Origin: Ornithodoros turicata
Taxonomy: Eukaryota > Arthropoda > Arachnida > Ixodida > Argasidae
DNA length: 64,000 nucleotides
Assembly: GCF_037126465.1 (NCBI RefSeq)
Contig: NC_088204.1
Location: 72,911,807 to 72,975,806 of the forward strand
Direction of reading: 5' to 3'
A program made the translations under genes and the position numbers. Under the pieces are notes generated by a model. It searched no databases. It was not told where the DNA came from and saw only the letters and a program-made list of their open reading frames with translations. Of this stretch, positions 11,746 to 23,796 are shown piece after piece; position 1 is the first letter of the stretch, and each line of letters opens with the position of its first letter.

Positions 11746-13974
11746 AGCATGTTCCGCCGAAAAAGACATCGTGTCGCCCATAAACTATCATACGGAACTG
11801 TCCCAGCGGGCAGATGGGCGTGGCCTCACGCGAGGACGGTGCCGGTAGAACTGGTTGCCAGGCGCAGTGGCGCGCGGCAGCAGAGGCACGTCGTGGTCAT
11901 CGTCGAACATTACATACCTAAGCCTAACCATGATTTATTTTAACAGCGTTTATTTTAGAGCGTGTGTTTTCAGGGGATTTATTTCAGAAAATGTGTTTTA
12001 AGGGTGGAATTTCAAGCGTGAATTTTTAATGATTTATTTTAAAATATTAATTTCGGCGTACAGCCGAAATACTTCGGTGCCGGTGAGTTTCTCTCCCACT
12101 TCGTTGGATTGTATTTCACTGAGGCCTTGTTCTCTCTTCTTTGTGCATGCTTTCTTTCGTTGAAATGCCCAGCAGCCATGTGAGCGCTCGATCTGTCTGT
12201 GTTTCCTTTTCTTTTTTTCTCGTGCGTCTTTTTTTCTCGTGTTTAAGCTGTGCCATTCTTGTCCTGACCGGCCCAGACCTGTCGTCACCCGCTTTGGCAT
12301 AGCCTTAGGAATTAGTTGAGTCTTTGTGCGTACGTTCCTTCGTTGACTTGTCTAGGTTATGTCGCGATAAGTGGTATTAATGTCCGCGATTTGAAGTGGT
12401 TAGGCCTTTTGTGATGCGCAGTGTTCATATCCATGGTTAGCAGCAGAAGTTCAGAAGTGTACGTGCACGATAAGCAGTGTGTGGTCATGTTGAAATTCCT
12501 GTGCATGCATGTTTCTCATTGGCGGGTGTTTTGCCCCCGCTAGCACATTTTTTTCGGTACTCCACGGAAGCCGCCATGATGACCAGGGGGCTGCCACTTG
12601 GTGTGTTGCATGATTTTTAATTTCTTCTCTACGGAACCGTAAGCCAAAAAAAAAAAAAAAAAAACGTCAGAAAAATGGCTATCAGTGTGCGAAGTTGGGA
12701 GCCCGATAAGCAGAGTCTTCAATTTCTACGATTCGATCGAATCGTGTGACGACTACTAGACTAACCCTGTACGAACCGTTCAGAGTGTAGTGTCGGATGA
12801 TAAAAGCTACACCATTAAAGCTGCATGCAAGGCCTTGCAAGAAAAATGTCTCAGGAGGAGTATAGACGCTAAGACTATGAGACCTGAGATTGATATTGGC
12901 GCGAAAAGTGGTAAGTGCTCTTTTTCTCGACTGCCACTCTGTAACGTCGTATCATCGGCCCAATAACGAGGCCCTCTTTCTTTTTGCCGTCGTGCATGTA
13001 TTTAGCGATGCCACGTCGACTGTCTGACACGGAGCAGTCCACAGGTAGCCTTGCTTCCGTTCCTAGCAGGTGCTTCTCGACAGCCAGTAAAAGTGGTGCG
13101 ATGAACTGACACCACAACACGTCTGCACGAACTGGGAGGGTTCGCGACCGCTGCGCACACACTTGAAAAACATTTTTCTCTTGGAATACGCGCTCCCCAA
13201 TGAAAATATTTTGTGTGACAGTTCTCCGATCGCAAGGATGTTTAAACAAGACAACAAAAAATAGTTGAGGCATACTCCACACCCTTTTAACGAACAGAAA
13301 GTTATTTAAAAAAGCGATGATAAATAGCATTTTAAACATACAAAAGCTACACTTTCGTGCGGTACGCCCCACTTCTTCGCAGCGGACTGCACGAAAGTCT
13401 AGTTTTTTTTTTAAAGTCTTAAATAGATGCTCTCAACACTCTTGTTTTTGTTTTTCTCTTCTGAAAGATTTGCTTTCGCATTTAAAAGTACCCATATGAT
13501 CGCTATTTTTTTTCGATTAACACACCCGCCACTCTCTACATTATGATGCAAATGATCGTGTTTCCGCTCCTGCCCCTTTTTTTCAGAGCCCCTTCATATC
13601 TCAGCGGGGTAACGGAGAGGTCACTGTGTGCAAAGTAACCCGCACCATCACGGAAGGGACAAAAATAACAGTCGTTGCAAGCTGTCCTGAGCTAAACGAT
13701 TCGTAAGTCAATTCGAAACACTACCTGTCGTATTTTATTTCAGTTCTCAAATGAACACGCTCTGAGAGCCCACTCGATGCCCTCATAAACACCATCTAAA
13801 AGTCTTGCAGCAGTCGCGTCGTCAGCTGCAATGAACCCGTCTGCTGCAGCAATGGTAATACAACATGCTTATCGCAGTGCTGGAGTCTCATATGAGCTTC
13901 TTCGAACCCTTCAGGGAGCAGGAGTTTAGTCCAGACCAACTTGACACAACGTGCACTGCAGCACGTGATGAGGT
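11746..13974. other. No gene confirmed; AT-rich and homopolymer runs
   Basis: 11930-12050 is TTTATTTTA-rich with repeated 'gatttatttta'. An A18-type run lies at 12645-12663, and T runs lie at 13407-13415 and 13506-13514. A frame at 12780-12911 ends in a donor-like AAAGTG|gtaagt and could be an exon, but no upstream partner was found. Confidence 0.35.
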
Positions 13975-14195
13975 ATAGCCAAACGTACCGATAAAAGCAG
14001 AATCGGTTTCGGTCCATCATCAAGAACCATATTATTTTCCTTGTCATTCGGTCCAATTCAATAATCAACAGCGGTATCCAAACGTACAGATAAACGACGA
14101 ATCGCTTTTTGTCCATCATCGAGAGCCATATGTTAATTTGCGATTCCAGCCAATACAAGTATCAACAGCGGCATCCAAACGTAGAGATCAACGTA
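13975..14195. repeat. Decayed left edge of the satellite array
   Basis: Two diverged monomers of roughly 100 bp share 'ccaaacgtac(ag/cg)ataaa', 'gaatcgctttt/gtttcggtccatcatc' and 'atcaacagcgg' with the main array. The last one is cut by the mariner at 14196: the monomer text '...gatcaacgTA' resumes after the mariner as 'TAgaatcg'. Confidence 0.85.
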
Positions 14196-15492
14196 CGACG
14201 GGCGTTCATGTTAAACCGGGACTTTTCATTTTTCGCAAAAGTAAAATGACCTTACGGGCGAGAAATTAGTTTTATTTTTCAACGTAAAGCACTGCACTAA
14301 TGCACTTGTCCCAGCGTTTCACGAGAGCTTGGATGTCAGCAGCGTAGAAATCCTTACCGGCACGTAGCAGCCATGATAGGACCGCATTCTTGACCTCATC
14401 GTCGCAGCTGAAGTGGCGGCCCCCAAGGAACGCCTTCAGTGTCCCGAAGAGATGGAAATCGCTGGGGGCGAGTTCTGGACTGTAAGGGGGATGTGGCAGC
14501 AACTCCCAGCAATGTTCCTGTAAGGTGCGTGTCGTGAGATGAGCGGTATGCAGGCGTGCATTGTCCTGTAGGAGGAGGACTGCTTTGGTGATGAGGCCCG
14601 GCGGCTTTTGCTTCAGCGCCTTATGCGCATCCCTGAGAACCTGGCAGTAATATGCACTATTGATGGTGGTACCACTGGGCAGAAAATCAGGAACAACGCC
14701 AGCCTGGTCCCAGAAAACCGTGGCCATGACCTTACGCGTAGACGGGGTGCTTCGGAACTTCTTGGGAGCTGGCGAGCCCAGATGCTTCCGCTGTTTTGAT
14801 GCGCGTTTAGACTCAGGAGTGAAATGGTGCACCCACGTTTCATCGCACGCGATGATCCAGTCCAGGAACGGCTGTCCTTCAGTGTCGAAACGGTACCTTA
14901 GCTCTTCGGAGATTTCCAGTCTTCTCTGCCGATCAAACACTGAGAGCTGCCTCGGGACCCAAAGGGCACTAACATTCCGAAACTGGAGGTGTTCATGAAT
15001 GATAGTGTTCAACGTTGCCACAGAAAGGTCCGTCTTCCGAGCCAGTTCGAGATATGTTATTCGTTGGTCCTTGAGGATCAGGCGCTACACCAGTTGGATG
15101 TTCTCAGAAACTCTGACACTGGGCTCTGAGCAGCTCCGGCCGGGATCGTCCTGCACTGATGTACGGCCGTCTCGGAACCGTTTCCACCACTCAAACCCTT
15201 TGCTGCGGCTACGTGTATCGTGGCCATACTGAGCCTGAAGTCTTCTGTGAATTTCACGTGACTTTACGCCTTCATTCACGAGAAACTTCATGACAATTCG
15301 CTGTTCGATGTGCGCGCTCACCTCGTCGTCGGCCATCTTGTCCAGCATGTGTCTTCTGTTTTGCACAAACTTTGGACCACCACGTGGTGAACGCGGAGGC
15401 CTGTCGCGTGTGAAAATGTCGAAAAAGAAGTAGCGCGAGTCATTTGTGCAGTCAGGAAACAGGAAGTCCCGGTCTGACTTGAACACCCCTCG
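14196..15492 (-). mobile_element. Mariner element 2, full length, inserted in satellite DNA
   Basis: The copy is 1297 bp, the usual size for mariner, with inverted ends (CGACGGGCGTTCATGTTAAA left; the right end reads ACACCCCTCG to 15492) and a TA on each side. It interrupts a satellite monomer between TA (14194-14195) and TA (15493-15494), so the pre-insertion site is visible. The left TIR has drifted from the CGAGGGG form. Confidence 0.95.
14272..15336 (-). pseudogene. Mariner transposase with a single in-frame stop
   Basis: Counting from the ATG at 15336 (MADDEVSAHIEQRI) to the stop at 14272 gives 354 codons, normal for mariner transposase. The amino-terminal helix-turn-helix region ends in ENIQLV, followed by TAG at 15087-15085. 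The frame continues without a shift into RLILKDQRITYLELARKTDL and the catalytic domain. The DD34D triad is complete: ACDETWVHHF, LQDNARLHTA and YSPELAPSDFHLF, with 34 residues between the second and third D. The enzyme would cut and paste the element at TA sites in the nucleus. The nonsense codon makes this copy inactive unless it is a sequencing error or is read through. It is the best preserved of the three mariners. Confidence 0.9.
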
Positions 15493-15747
15493 TAGAATCG
15501 ATTTCGGTACATCAGGAGCCATACTGTTTCCATTTGCGGCTTAGTCCAATTCAAGCATCAACAGCGTTATGCAGACATACAGATTAACGTAGAATCACTT
15601 TTGGTCAATCATCACGAGCCATACTATTTTCATTTGCGGCTTAGCCCAATTCAAGTATCAACAGCGCCATACAAACATATAGACAAACGTAGAATCGCTT
15701 TTGCTTCATCAAGATGAGCCATATTATTTGCATTTGCGGCTTAGTCC
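15493..15747. repeat. Diverged satellite monomers right of the mariner
   Basis: About two and a half monomers of roughly 100 bp, alike in plan to the main array (caacagcg...aaacgtagaatcgctttt...catcatcacgagccatac...catttgcggcttag) but with many substitutions. This is the expected decayed edge of a satellite. Confidence 0.9.
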
Positions 15748-18700
15748 AATTCAAGCAATAACAGCGACGTCCAAACGTACAGATAAACGTAGAACCGCTT
15801 TCGGTCCATAATCACGAGCCATACTATTTGCATTTACGGCTTAGTGCAATTCATGCATCAACAGCGATATGCAAACGTACTGCCGATAAACGTAGTATCG
15901 CTTTCAATCGATCATCACGAGCTATACTATTTTCATTTGCGGCTTAGTCCAATTCAAGCAATAACAGCGACGTCCAAACGTACAGATAAACGTAGAACCG
16001 CTTTCGGTCCATAATCACGAGCCATACTATTTGCATTTACGGCTTAGTGCAATTCATGCATCAACAGCGATATGCAAACGTACTGCCGATAAACGTAGTA
16101 TCGCTTTCAATCGATCATCACGAGCCATACTATTTTCATTTGCGGCTTAGTGCAATTCATGCAATAACAGCGACGTCCAAACGTACAGATAAACGTAGAA
16201 CCGCTTTCGGTCCATAATCACGAGCCATACTATTTGATTTACGGCTTAGTGCAATTCATGCATCAACAGCGATATGCAAACGTACTGCCGATAAACGTAG
16301 TATCGCTTTCAATCGATCATCACGAGCCATACTATTTTCATTTGCGGCTTAGTGCAATTCAAGCAATAACAGCGACGTCCAAACGTACAGATAAACGTAG
16401 AACCGCTTTCGGTCCATAATCACGAGCCATACTATTTGCATTTACGGCTTAGTGCAATTCATGCATCAACAGCGATATGCAAACGTACTGCCGATAAACG
16501 TAGTATCGCTTTCAATCGATCATCACGAGCCATACTATTTTCATTTGCGGCTTAGTGCAATTCAAGCAATAACAGCGACGTCCAAACGTACAGATAAACG
16601 TAGAACCGCTTTCGATCCATAATCACGAGCCATATATTTGCATTTACGGCTTAGTGCAATTCATGCATCAACAGCGATATGCAAACGTACTGCCGATAAA
16701 CGTAGTATCGCTTTCAATCGATCATCACGAGCCATACTATTTTCATTTGCGGCTTAGTGCAATTCAAGCAATAACAGCGACGTCCAAACGTACAGATAAA
16801 CGTAGAACCGCTTTCGGTCCATAATCACGAGCCATACTATTTGCATTTACGGCTTAGTGCAATTCATGCATCAACAGCGATATGCAAACGTACTGCCGAT
16901 AAACGTAGTATCGCTTTCAATCGATCATCACGAGCCATACTATTTTCATTTGCGGCTTAGTGCAATTCAAGCAATAACAGCGACGTCCAAACGTACAGAT
17001 AAACGTAGAACCGCTTTCGATCCATAATCACGAGCCATATATTTGCATTTACGGCTTAGTGCAATTCATGCATCAACAGCGATATGCAAACGTACTGCCG
17101 ATAAACGTAGTATCGCTTTCAATCGATCATCACGAGCCATACTATTTTCATTTGCGGCTTAGTGCAATTCAAGCAATAACAGCGACGTCCAAACGTACAG
17201 ATAAACGTAGAACCGCTTTCGGTCCATAATCACGAGCCATACTATTTGCATTTACGGCTTAGTGCAATTCATGCATCAACAGCGATATGCAAACGTACTG
17301 CCGATAAACGTAGTATCGCTTTCAATCGATCATCACGAGCCATACTATTTTCATTTGCGGCTTAGTGCAATTCAAGCAATAACAGCGACGTCCAAACGTA
17401 CAGATAAACGTAGAACCGCTTTCGGTCCATAATCACGAGCCATACTATTTGCATTTACGGCTTAGTGCAATTCATGCATCAACAGCGATATGCAAACGTA
17501 CTGCCGATAAACGTAGTATCGCTTTCAATCGATCATCACGAGCCATACTATTTTCATTTGCGGCTTAGTGCAATTCAAGCAATAACAGCGACGTCCAAAC
17601 GTACAGATAAACGTAGAACCGCTTTCGGTCCATAATCACGAGCCATACTATTTGCATTTACGGCTTAGTGCAATTCATGCATCAACAGCGATATGCAAAC
17701 GTACTGTCGATAAACGTAGTATCGCTTTCAATCGATCATCACGAGCCATACTATTTTCATTTGCGGCTTAGTGCAATTCAAGCAATAACAGCGACGTCCA
17801 AACGTACAGATCAACGTAGAACCGCTTTCGGTCCATAATCACGAGCCATACTATTTGCATTTACGGCTTAGTGCAATTCATGCATCAACAGCGATATGCA
17901 AACGTACTGCCGATAAACGTAGTATCGCTTTCAATCGATCATCACGAGCCATACTATTTTCATTTGCGGCTTAGTGCAATTCAAGCAATAACAGCGACGT
18001 CCAAACGTACAGATAAACGTAGAACCGCTTTCGGTCCATAATCACGAGCCATACTATTTGCATTTACGGCTTAGTGCAATTCATGCATCAACAGCGATAT
18101 GCAAACGTACTGCCGATAAACGTAGTATCGCTTTCAATCGATCATCACGAGCCATACTATTTTCATTTGCGGCTTAGTGCAATTCAAGCAATAACAGCGA
18201 CGTCCAAACGTACAGATCAACGTAGAACCGCTTTCGGTCCATAATCACGAGCCATACTATTTGCATTTACGGCTTAGTGCAATTCATGCATCAACAGCGA
18301 TATGCAAACGTACTGCCGATAAACGTAGTATCGCTTTCAATCGATCATCACGAGCCATACTATTTTCATTTGCGGCTTAGTGCAATTCAAGCAATAACAG
18401 CGACGTCCAAACGTACAGATAAACGTAGAACCGCTTTCGGTCCATAATCACGAGCCATACTATTTGCATTTACGGCTTAGTGCAATTCATGCATCAACAG
18501 CGATATGCAAACGTACTGCCGATAAACGTAGTATCGCTTTCAATCGATCATCACGAGCCATACTATTTTCATTTGCGGCTTAGTGCAATTCAAGCAATAA
18601 CAGCGACGTCCAAACGTACAGATCAACGTAGAACCGCTTTCGGTCCATAATCACGAGCCATACTATTTGCATTTACGGCTTAGTGCAATTCATGCATCAA

Positions 18701-19596
18701 CAGCGATATGCAAACGTACTGCCGATAAACGTAGTATCGCTTTCAATCGATCATCACGAGCCATACTATTTTCATTTGCGGCTTAGTGCAATTCAAGCAA
18801 TAACAGCGACGTCCAAACGTACAGATAAACGTAGAACCGCTTTCGGTCCATAATCACGAGCCATACTATTTGCATTTACGGCTTAGTGCAATTCATGCAT
18901 CAACAGCGATATGCAAACGTACTGCCGATAAACGTAGTATCGCTTTCAATCGATCATCACGAGCCATACTATTTTCATTTGCGGCTTAGTGCAATTCAAG
19001 CAATAACAGCGACGTCCAAACGTACAGATAAACGTAGAACCGCTTTCGGTCCATAATCACGAGCCATACTATTTGCATTTACGGCTTAGTGCAATTCATG
19101 CATCAACAGCGATATGCAAACGTACTGCCGATAAACGTAGTATCGCTTTCAATCGATCATCACGAGCCATACTATTTTCATTTGCGGCTTAGTGCAATTC
19201 AAGCAATAACAGCGACGTCCAAACGTACAGATAAACGTAGAACCGCTTTCGGTCCATAATCACGAGCCATACTATTTGCATTTACGGCTTAGTGCAATTC
19301 ATGCATCAACAGCGATATGCAAACGTACTGCCGATAAACGTAGTATCGCTTTCAATCGATCATCACGAGCCATACTATTTTCATTTGCGGCTTAGTGCAA
19401 TTCAAGCAATAACAGCGACGTCCAAACGTACAGATAAACGTAGAACCGCTTTCGGTCCATAATCACGAGCCATACTATTTGCATTTACGGCTTAGTGCAA
19501 TTCATGCATCAACAGCGATATGCAAACGTACTGCCGATAAACGTAGTATCGCTTTCAATCGATCATCACGAGCCATACTATTTTCATTTGCGGCTT
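15748..19596. repeat. Satellite array, 203-bp dimer, 19 regular copies
   Basis: Each 203-bp unit has a 100-bp subunit (aattcaagcaataacagcg...) followed by a related 103-bp subunit (aattcatgcatcaacagcg...). Tracking the ataaacgtagtatcgc motif gives 19 occurrences from 15886 to 19537, spaced 202 or 203 bp; the 202-bp spacings come from single-base deletions. Shared variants recur at about 405 bp: 'cgatccat' with 'catatatttg' at 16612 and 17018, and 'gatcaacg' near 17809, 18214 and 18621. The array therefore also grew in two-dimer blocks. Confidence 0.97.
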
Positions 19597-19672
19597 AGTG
19601 CAATTCAAGCATCAACAGCGTTATACAAACGTACAGATAAACGTAGAATCGCTTTCGGTGCATCATCATGAG
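19597..19672. repeat. Decayed right edge of the satellite
   Basis: One diverged monomer (aagcatcaacagcgttataca...gaatcgctttcggtgcatcatcatgagccatg) closes the array. It is more like the left-edge monomers than the central dimers. Confidence 0.85.
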
Positions 19673-20180
19673 CCATGTTGCTCATGCGTTCACGAACCAT
19701 GCATGCTCATTGTCATCTATACAGGGTATGTGACGTAAGACAGACTAAGTTTTGTTAAATCCGCGATTGACTTTTTTCCCGCAAAAGTCGTTGAATATAT
19801 CTATTCCCGACGGGATCTACTCAATGGTGGTGGTGTATCAGTAAATAGCGCAGCCGTGAATTACTTTTCGTAATTAACCTTTATAATCAGTGAAAATACG
19901 TTGACTGCGTAATTGCAAAGATGTAGAGTACAACCCTGGAGGGCCTATCCGAAATACAAAATAATTGAGCACTGTGCGGGTTTTGCGGCCAATTTCACCT
20001 CTCCCTGTCTCGGTGTCACCCCTTTTCAGCTGACATCAGCTTGTTCCTGAAATCATGGAACAGCCCGCTTTGTCCCCAGAGGTAAGCGTGAGTGGAATTA
20101 ATGACGGGAGAACTGATGTTCTGGGGGGTGGAACAACTTAGAAAGGACAAATAGATACAAGGCCTCAAATTGCTTAAGAA
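19673..20180. other. No gene; possible stray TACAGGGT end
   Basis: TACAGGGTATGTGACG at 19720 resembles the termini of the fold-back elements, but no inverted partner is visible. No other feature seen. Confidence 0.35.
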
Positions 20181-20304
20181 ATTAACTATGAAAGATGGAA
20201 GTCACTGAAAAGGTTAGCCAGCTGTAGGACTCGATGCAGAAGACGTGGGCTCGAGTCCTACAGCTGGCTGACCCTTTCAGTGACTTCCATCTTTCATCGT
20301 TAAT
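20181..20304. repeat. 124-bp hairpin of SINE-like sequence
   Basis: Arms 20181-20234 and 20251-20304 are near-perfect reverse complements with a 16-base loop. The right arm includes GGGCTCGAGTCC, similar to a tRNA B box, followed by 'tacagctggctgaccctttcag'. It may be a head-to-head SINE fragment or a small fold-back MITE. Confidence 0.75.
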
Positions 20305-21646
20305 TAGTGACGCCGTTTCTCAGTCTACGTTACCATAAAACACGCCTATTTACTTTCCGTCATTATCTCGTTTGATCAGCTCAACACCTCCAAACGCAGT
20401 TCGCGATTTGACGTGCTACATGTCACGCAATAAAATAACCAATGTATTACCTCGAATATAACAAAAACAACGTCTCCATTTTTTTCTTTCAAAATCAATC
20501 AATCAATCAACAAAAACATAATCGCCTGGAAAAAGCGGCCGCAGAACTCGCGCAACACTCGACGATAGTGCATTTTCGCATATTTTTTAAAGGCACACTG
20601 TGTGCCTTTAAGGCGAAAAAGTGCTACTGTTTCGATTCCTGCTGACTAGACTTCTCAGGTGTGTGCTCTACAAATCTGGAATTGCGCGTTCAAATTGTTT
20701 TCAGGAATTCAGGAGGATTCAGTATAAAAGTAATCAACGGTTGCACTAATTAGTGATACGCCAACACCATTGAGTATAGGCCCCGTCTGGAATAGATATT
20801 TTCAACGACATTTTGGAAAGAAAACCAAACCGCGAATTTAATAAAATTCTGGTCAGTCTCAAGTGGCGCCCCCGGTACATATATACTAGTATAATACTCA
20901 ATCTAGTTTCAGACATCGCAATACAGATCGTCATTTTTAGCTCGAAGCGCTGCGGATTACATACACCATATGAACAGATTATTACATGATTCATATATTT
21001 CAATCGTTTCGAGAATTGCACGACACACCCTCCTTAAGTTGACTTGACCGGTGTACACGCGCTGCCCCTCATTGAAGCTATGCATTTCATCTGGAATATA
21101 CGTTGGCCCTGAACTTTAGAAAGACGTGTCAACCTTATGTAAACAACGAGATTTGGCCGAGGCAGACCACAATTATGGACGACACAAACAATTGCTTGGT
21201 TGAACCTTATGTACGTCTATGAGATGTCCCACGATTTTGTACAACTGTAATTGAAGCGCAAATGCGTCCATCTTTTCCTTTTTTTTTTTTTTTTTTTTTG
21301 CTGTGGTACTAATTTTCGCCGTTTCAAATGCATCGGCGTGCCTTTGTGCTTGTATTTCGAGATTTTTTTTTGCCCAGAAAGTGTCGTCCTCTTCGAAAGT
21401 GTTCACTTCAGGCATCAAAGGCTCACCTATCTTCTACGGTTCTTTTCGTGGAACTGTAGTATGCCCAAATTTTTATTTGTTTTTCTTCTTCTTCTGTTTA
21501 TTTATTTATTTATTTTTTACATGACGACAGAAGCAACGGCTGCTGAGTGTGCGTTCCAAAATGTTCCGTCTTGATCCCTCCCGATCACAACATTCTGGGC
21601 TGGTTGTTGAGTGATGCAGATGTCGATTCTAGCTTTCATGTTCCCT
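20305..21646. other. No gene seen; T-rich runs
   Basis: A 20-base T run lies at 21280-21299 and TTTATTTATTTATT at 21497-21512. Short open frames are unrecognised. Confidence 0.4.
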
Positions 21647-21779
21647 CCCAAGCAGAACAATGTACTGAAAGTCGAGTGCAATAGGGGTGGGTGGTAGCTT
21701 CACGAGTCTGTTCAAGGCCTTCCACCTATACCCGCCCACCCCTAATGCACTCGACTTTTAGTACATTGTGCTGTTTGGG
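21647..21779. mobile_element. Palindromic MITE (CCCAAGCAG family), copy 1
   Basis: It begins CCCAAGCAGAACAATGTACT and ends with the inverted form TGTGCTGTTTGGG. Arms of about 55 bp surround a short centre containing 'caaggccttccacc'. Sister copies are at 54765, 54857 and 56281. Confidence 0.9.
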
Positions 21780-23254
21780 CTGGTTCGATCTGAGGGTCAT
21801 GCCTTTCCTCTTTTTTATGAAGAGAGATTTGAGATTACGGCAAGGCAAGAGCGCCACAATTTTCTTCCTGGATGGCCTATTATTATGCACTATGACATAA
21901 CACGGTTAGTATGTGAAAGGTAGACCAGTTTTCATTGCATCCGAACGTACGGCAACGTTATAGGAAGTCCCCGCTTTGCAGAATGCCAAGGTGTTAACAT
22001 TGCAGAGCAACAGCAGAGAGGTCATCTTTAACCTCCATCTTGACAACAGCAAGGCGCGTGGGGTCAAAATTCCTGTTTTTCTTTTTAAATTTTATTTGTT
22101 CATCCTTAACAATGTGCTCTTGTTCGCACTCACAAGGCTTCCCATGGATTTTAATCAAACTGACATATCAAGTCATGGACGTCCCGAGACAGCGGATTAA
22201 GCATTACAGTGCTTCCGACGGGTCTTGTACTTGCATCCGTGTTTTTCTTTACCGCTTCTCGCATATTACAAAGTGTCTTCATATGGGACTGCGAAGACTG
22301 TCCAAGGACTGTCCCTGCTTGCTACTTGAAGTCTCCTATTTCACGTTATCAATGGCAAGCGCATAAAAGCAGTTTTAGCAGACCTTTTGTAAGGTTATCA
22401 TGCTTGTCGGTGCCAATTTGCAGTTATGTAAGACTCACAATCGTATCCACTGATTGGTTCAGGCAAGCCACGTTATGAACGGTTTGCTTAAAATTTTCTA
22501 TTAGCCCCATTTCACCTAAAGCAAATTAAACGCCCGGAAAATTACAGAAGAAATCTGCAGGAAACATCACGGACGTTTGCGCTCACCATATTTGCGCAGC
22601 TCTACACTTGGTGCGATGAAAGGAAACTTTGCTATGGCGCCCGTTGCTCCCTGCCATCTTATCACCACAGTTTGCGATTGCACCCTTCTTCCCTTTTCTC
22701 GGTTTCTCGGACTTCTTTGAGCAGTGTTTACCCAACACCTCCAAGAAAGGGAGAAGGCGCCGCGCCCTGCGTCACACAGGAAGGCCCGCTGTTACTATTG
22801 TGGATGCTGCGATGAAGTAAATGAGACAGCGAACGAGAAGAAAGTTTGAAGCAGATCGCAAAGCAGGACAGGCCTCCATAGGTGACGTAAGCACGCAGGC
22901 CCGACGCTATCTAGGGGGTGTTGGTTTACCAACCACTTTTTTTGTCGAACGTGACTCTGCTGCCACCTATAGATGTTCTGAAAATAAGCACTCTTCCGCT
23001 TGTTTTTATTTTTATTTTTTGAGGGGAGAGTGTCAGTAACCTACCAACCTTCTTGATGATGTCGGGAAGAGACTAACACACCAAATTTGGAATTCAGCGT
23101 TGAAATGTCCTCATGATAAGGCCAAGAACAAACCGAAGTGTACGACACAGTGATAGCGGAGTAACAAGGTGCAAGTAACAAAGTGGAGTGCAGTTACTGA
23201 ATTTGTCTTGGTAGCTTATATAGTATATTTTTTCATCATAATGACGGGTAATTT
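21780..23254. other. No gene seen
   Basis: Mixed sequence with short unrecognised open frames on the plus strand. No repeat, splice pair or known motif was found. Confidence 0.35.
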
Positions 23255-23345
23255 CTTTGGTTTTGCTACGACGCTGTCACACATACACCGGCACAGTTCC
23301 CTTAGGAGTCGCCTCAGGACGCCCATTTCTCATCGTCGCCGGCAT
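23255..23345 (+). mobile_element. Diverged fragment of the SINE tail
   Basis: The stretch 'cgctgtcacacatacaccggcacagttcccttaggagtcgcctcaggacgcccatttc' parallels the SINE body at 41975-42040 (cgctttcagacatatgtcggcacagttcccc...). It is clearly older than the other two copies. Confidence 0.5.
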
Positions 23346-23796
23346 CCCCATTCCCCACCGAGAGAACCAAACAGGATATTGATCAGCCTTATGGGTTCCA
23401 GTCATCCCGTTCCGCAAGCTACGAGTAGCAACCCAGAACTAGCAGAATGCCCAGAATTAGCAGAATTAGCAGACGTTTCCTCACTTTCTGAACAGCGGTA
23501 CAGCAAAGAAAAGTTTGGCAAAAGTTATCAGAGCTGATTCATCACGCTTTCATTCTGCCTTAGGCAATTGCTACTGAGAGCTAGGTTCCGCGCGCGATAT
23601 CTGATGTACAAATTTCCTTTCTCCTTTCTATTTTACCAACCACCACCACCACCACCTTTCTCGTCTTCCCACGCCTCTTTCCATCTTCCTTCCTCCTCAC
23701 CTGATACTTTTCTTTCAAGTTGGCTTTCTTACATGTTATTCTGCTATCAGGCAGAACCTGCACCAGAGGAGGTGTGCCTGAATTCTGGACATGTTA
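23346..23796. other. No gene seen
   Basis: Contains a CCA/CAC run at 23640-23655 and a pyrimidine-rich tract to 23720. The direct repeat 'ccagaattagcagaattagcagac' lies at 23450-23475. Confidence 0.4.

Noticed and set aside
12780..12911. Possible exon (QSVVSDDKSYTIKAACKALQ...) ending at gtaagt
   Set aside because: The donor is good but the acceptor is ambiguous and no partner exon or family was recognised, so it is noted only in the region entry.
15748..19596. Regular spaced repeats that could suggest a CRISPR array
   Set aside because: The whole 203-bp unit repeats with no variable spacers; it is satellite DNA.
23450..23475. Short direct repeat ccagaattagcagaattagcag as an attachment site
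   Set aside because: It is a small local tandem duplication with no associated element.
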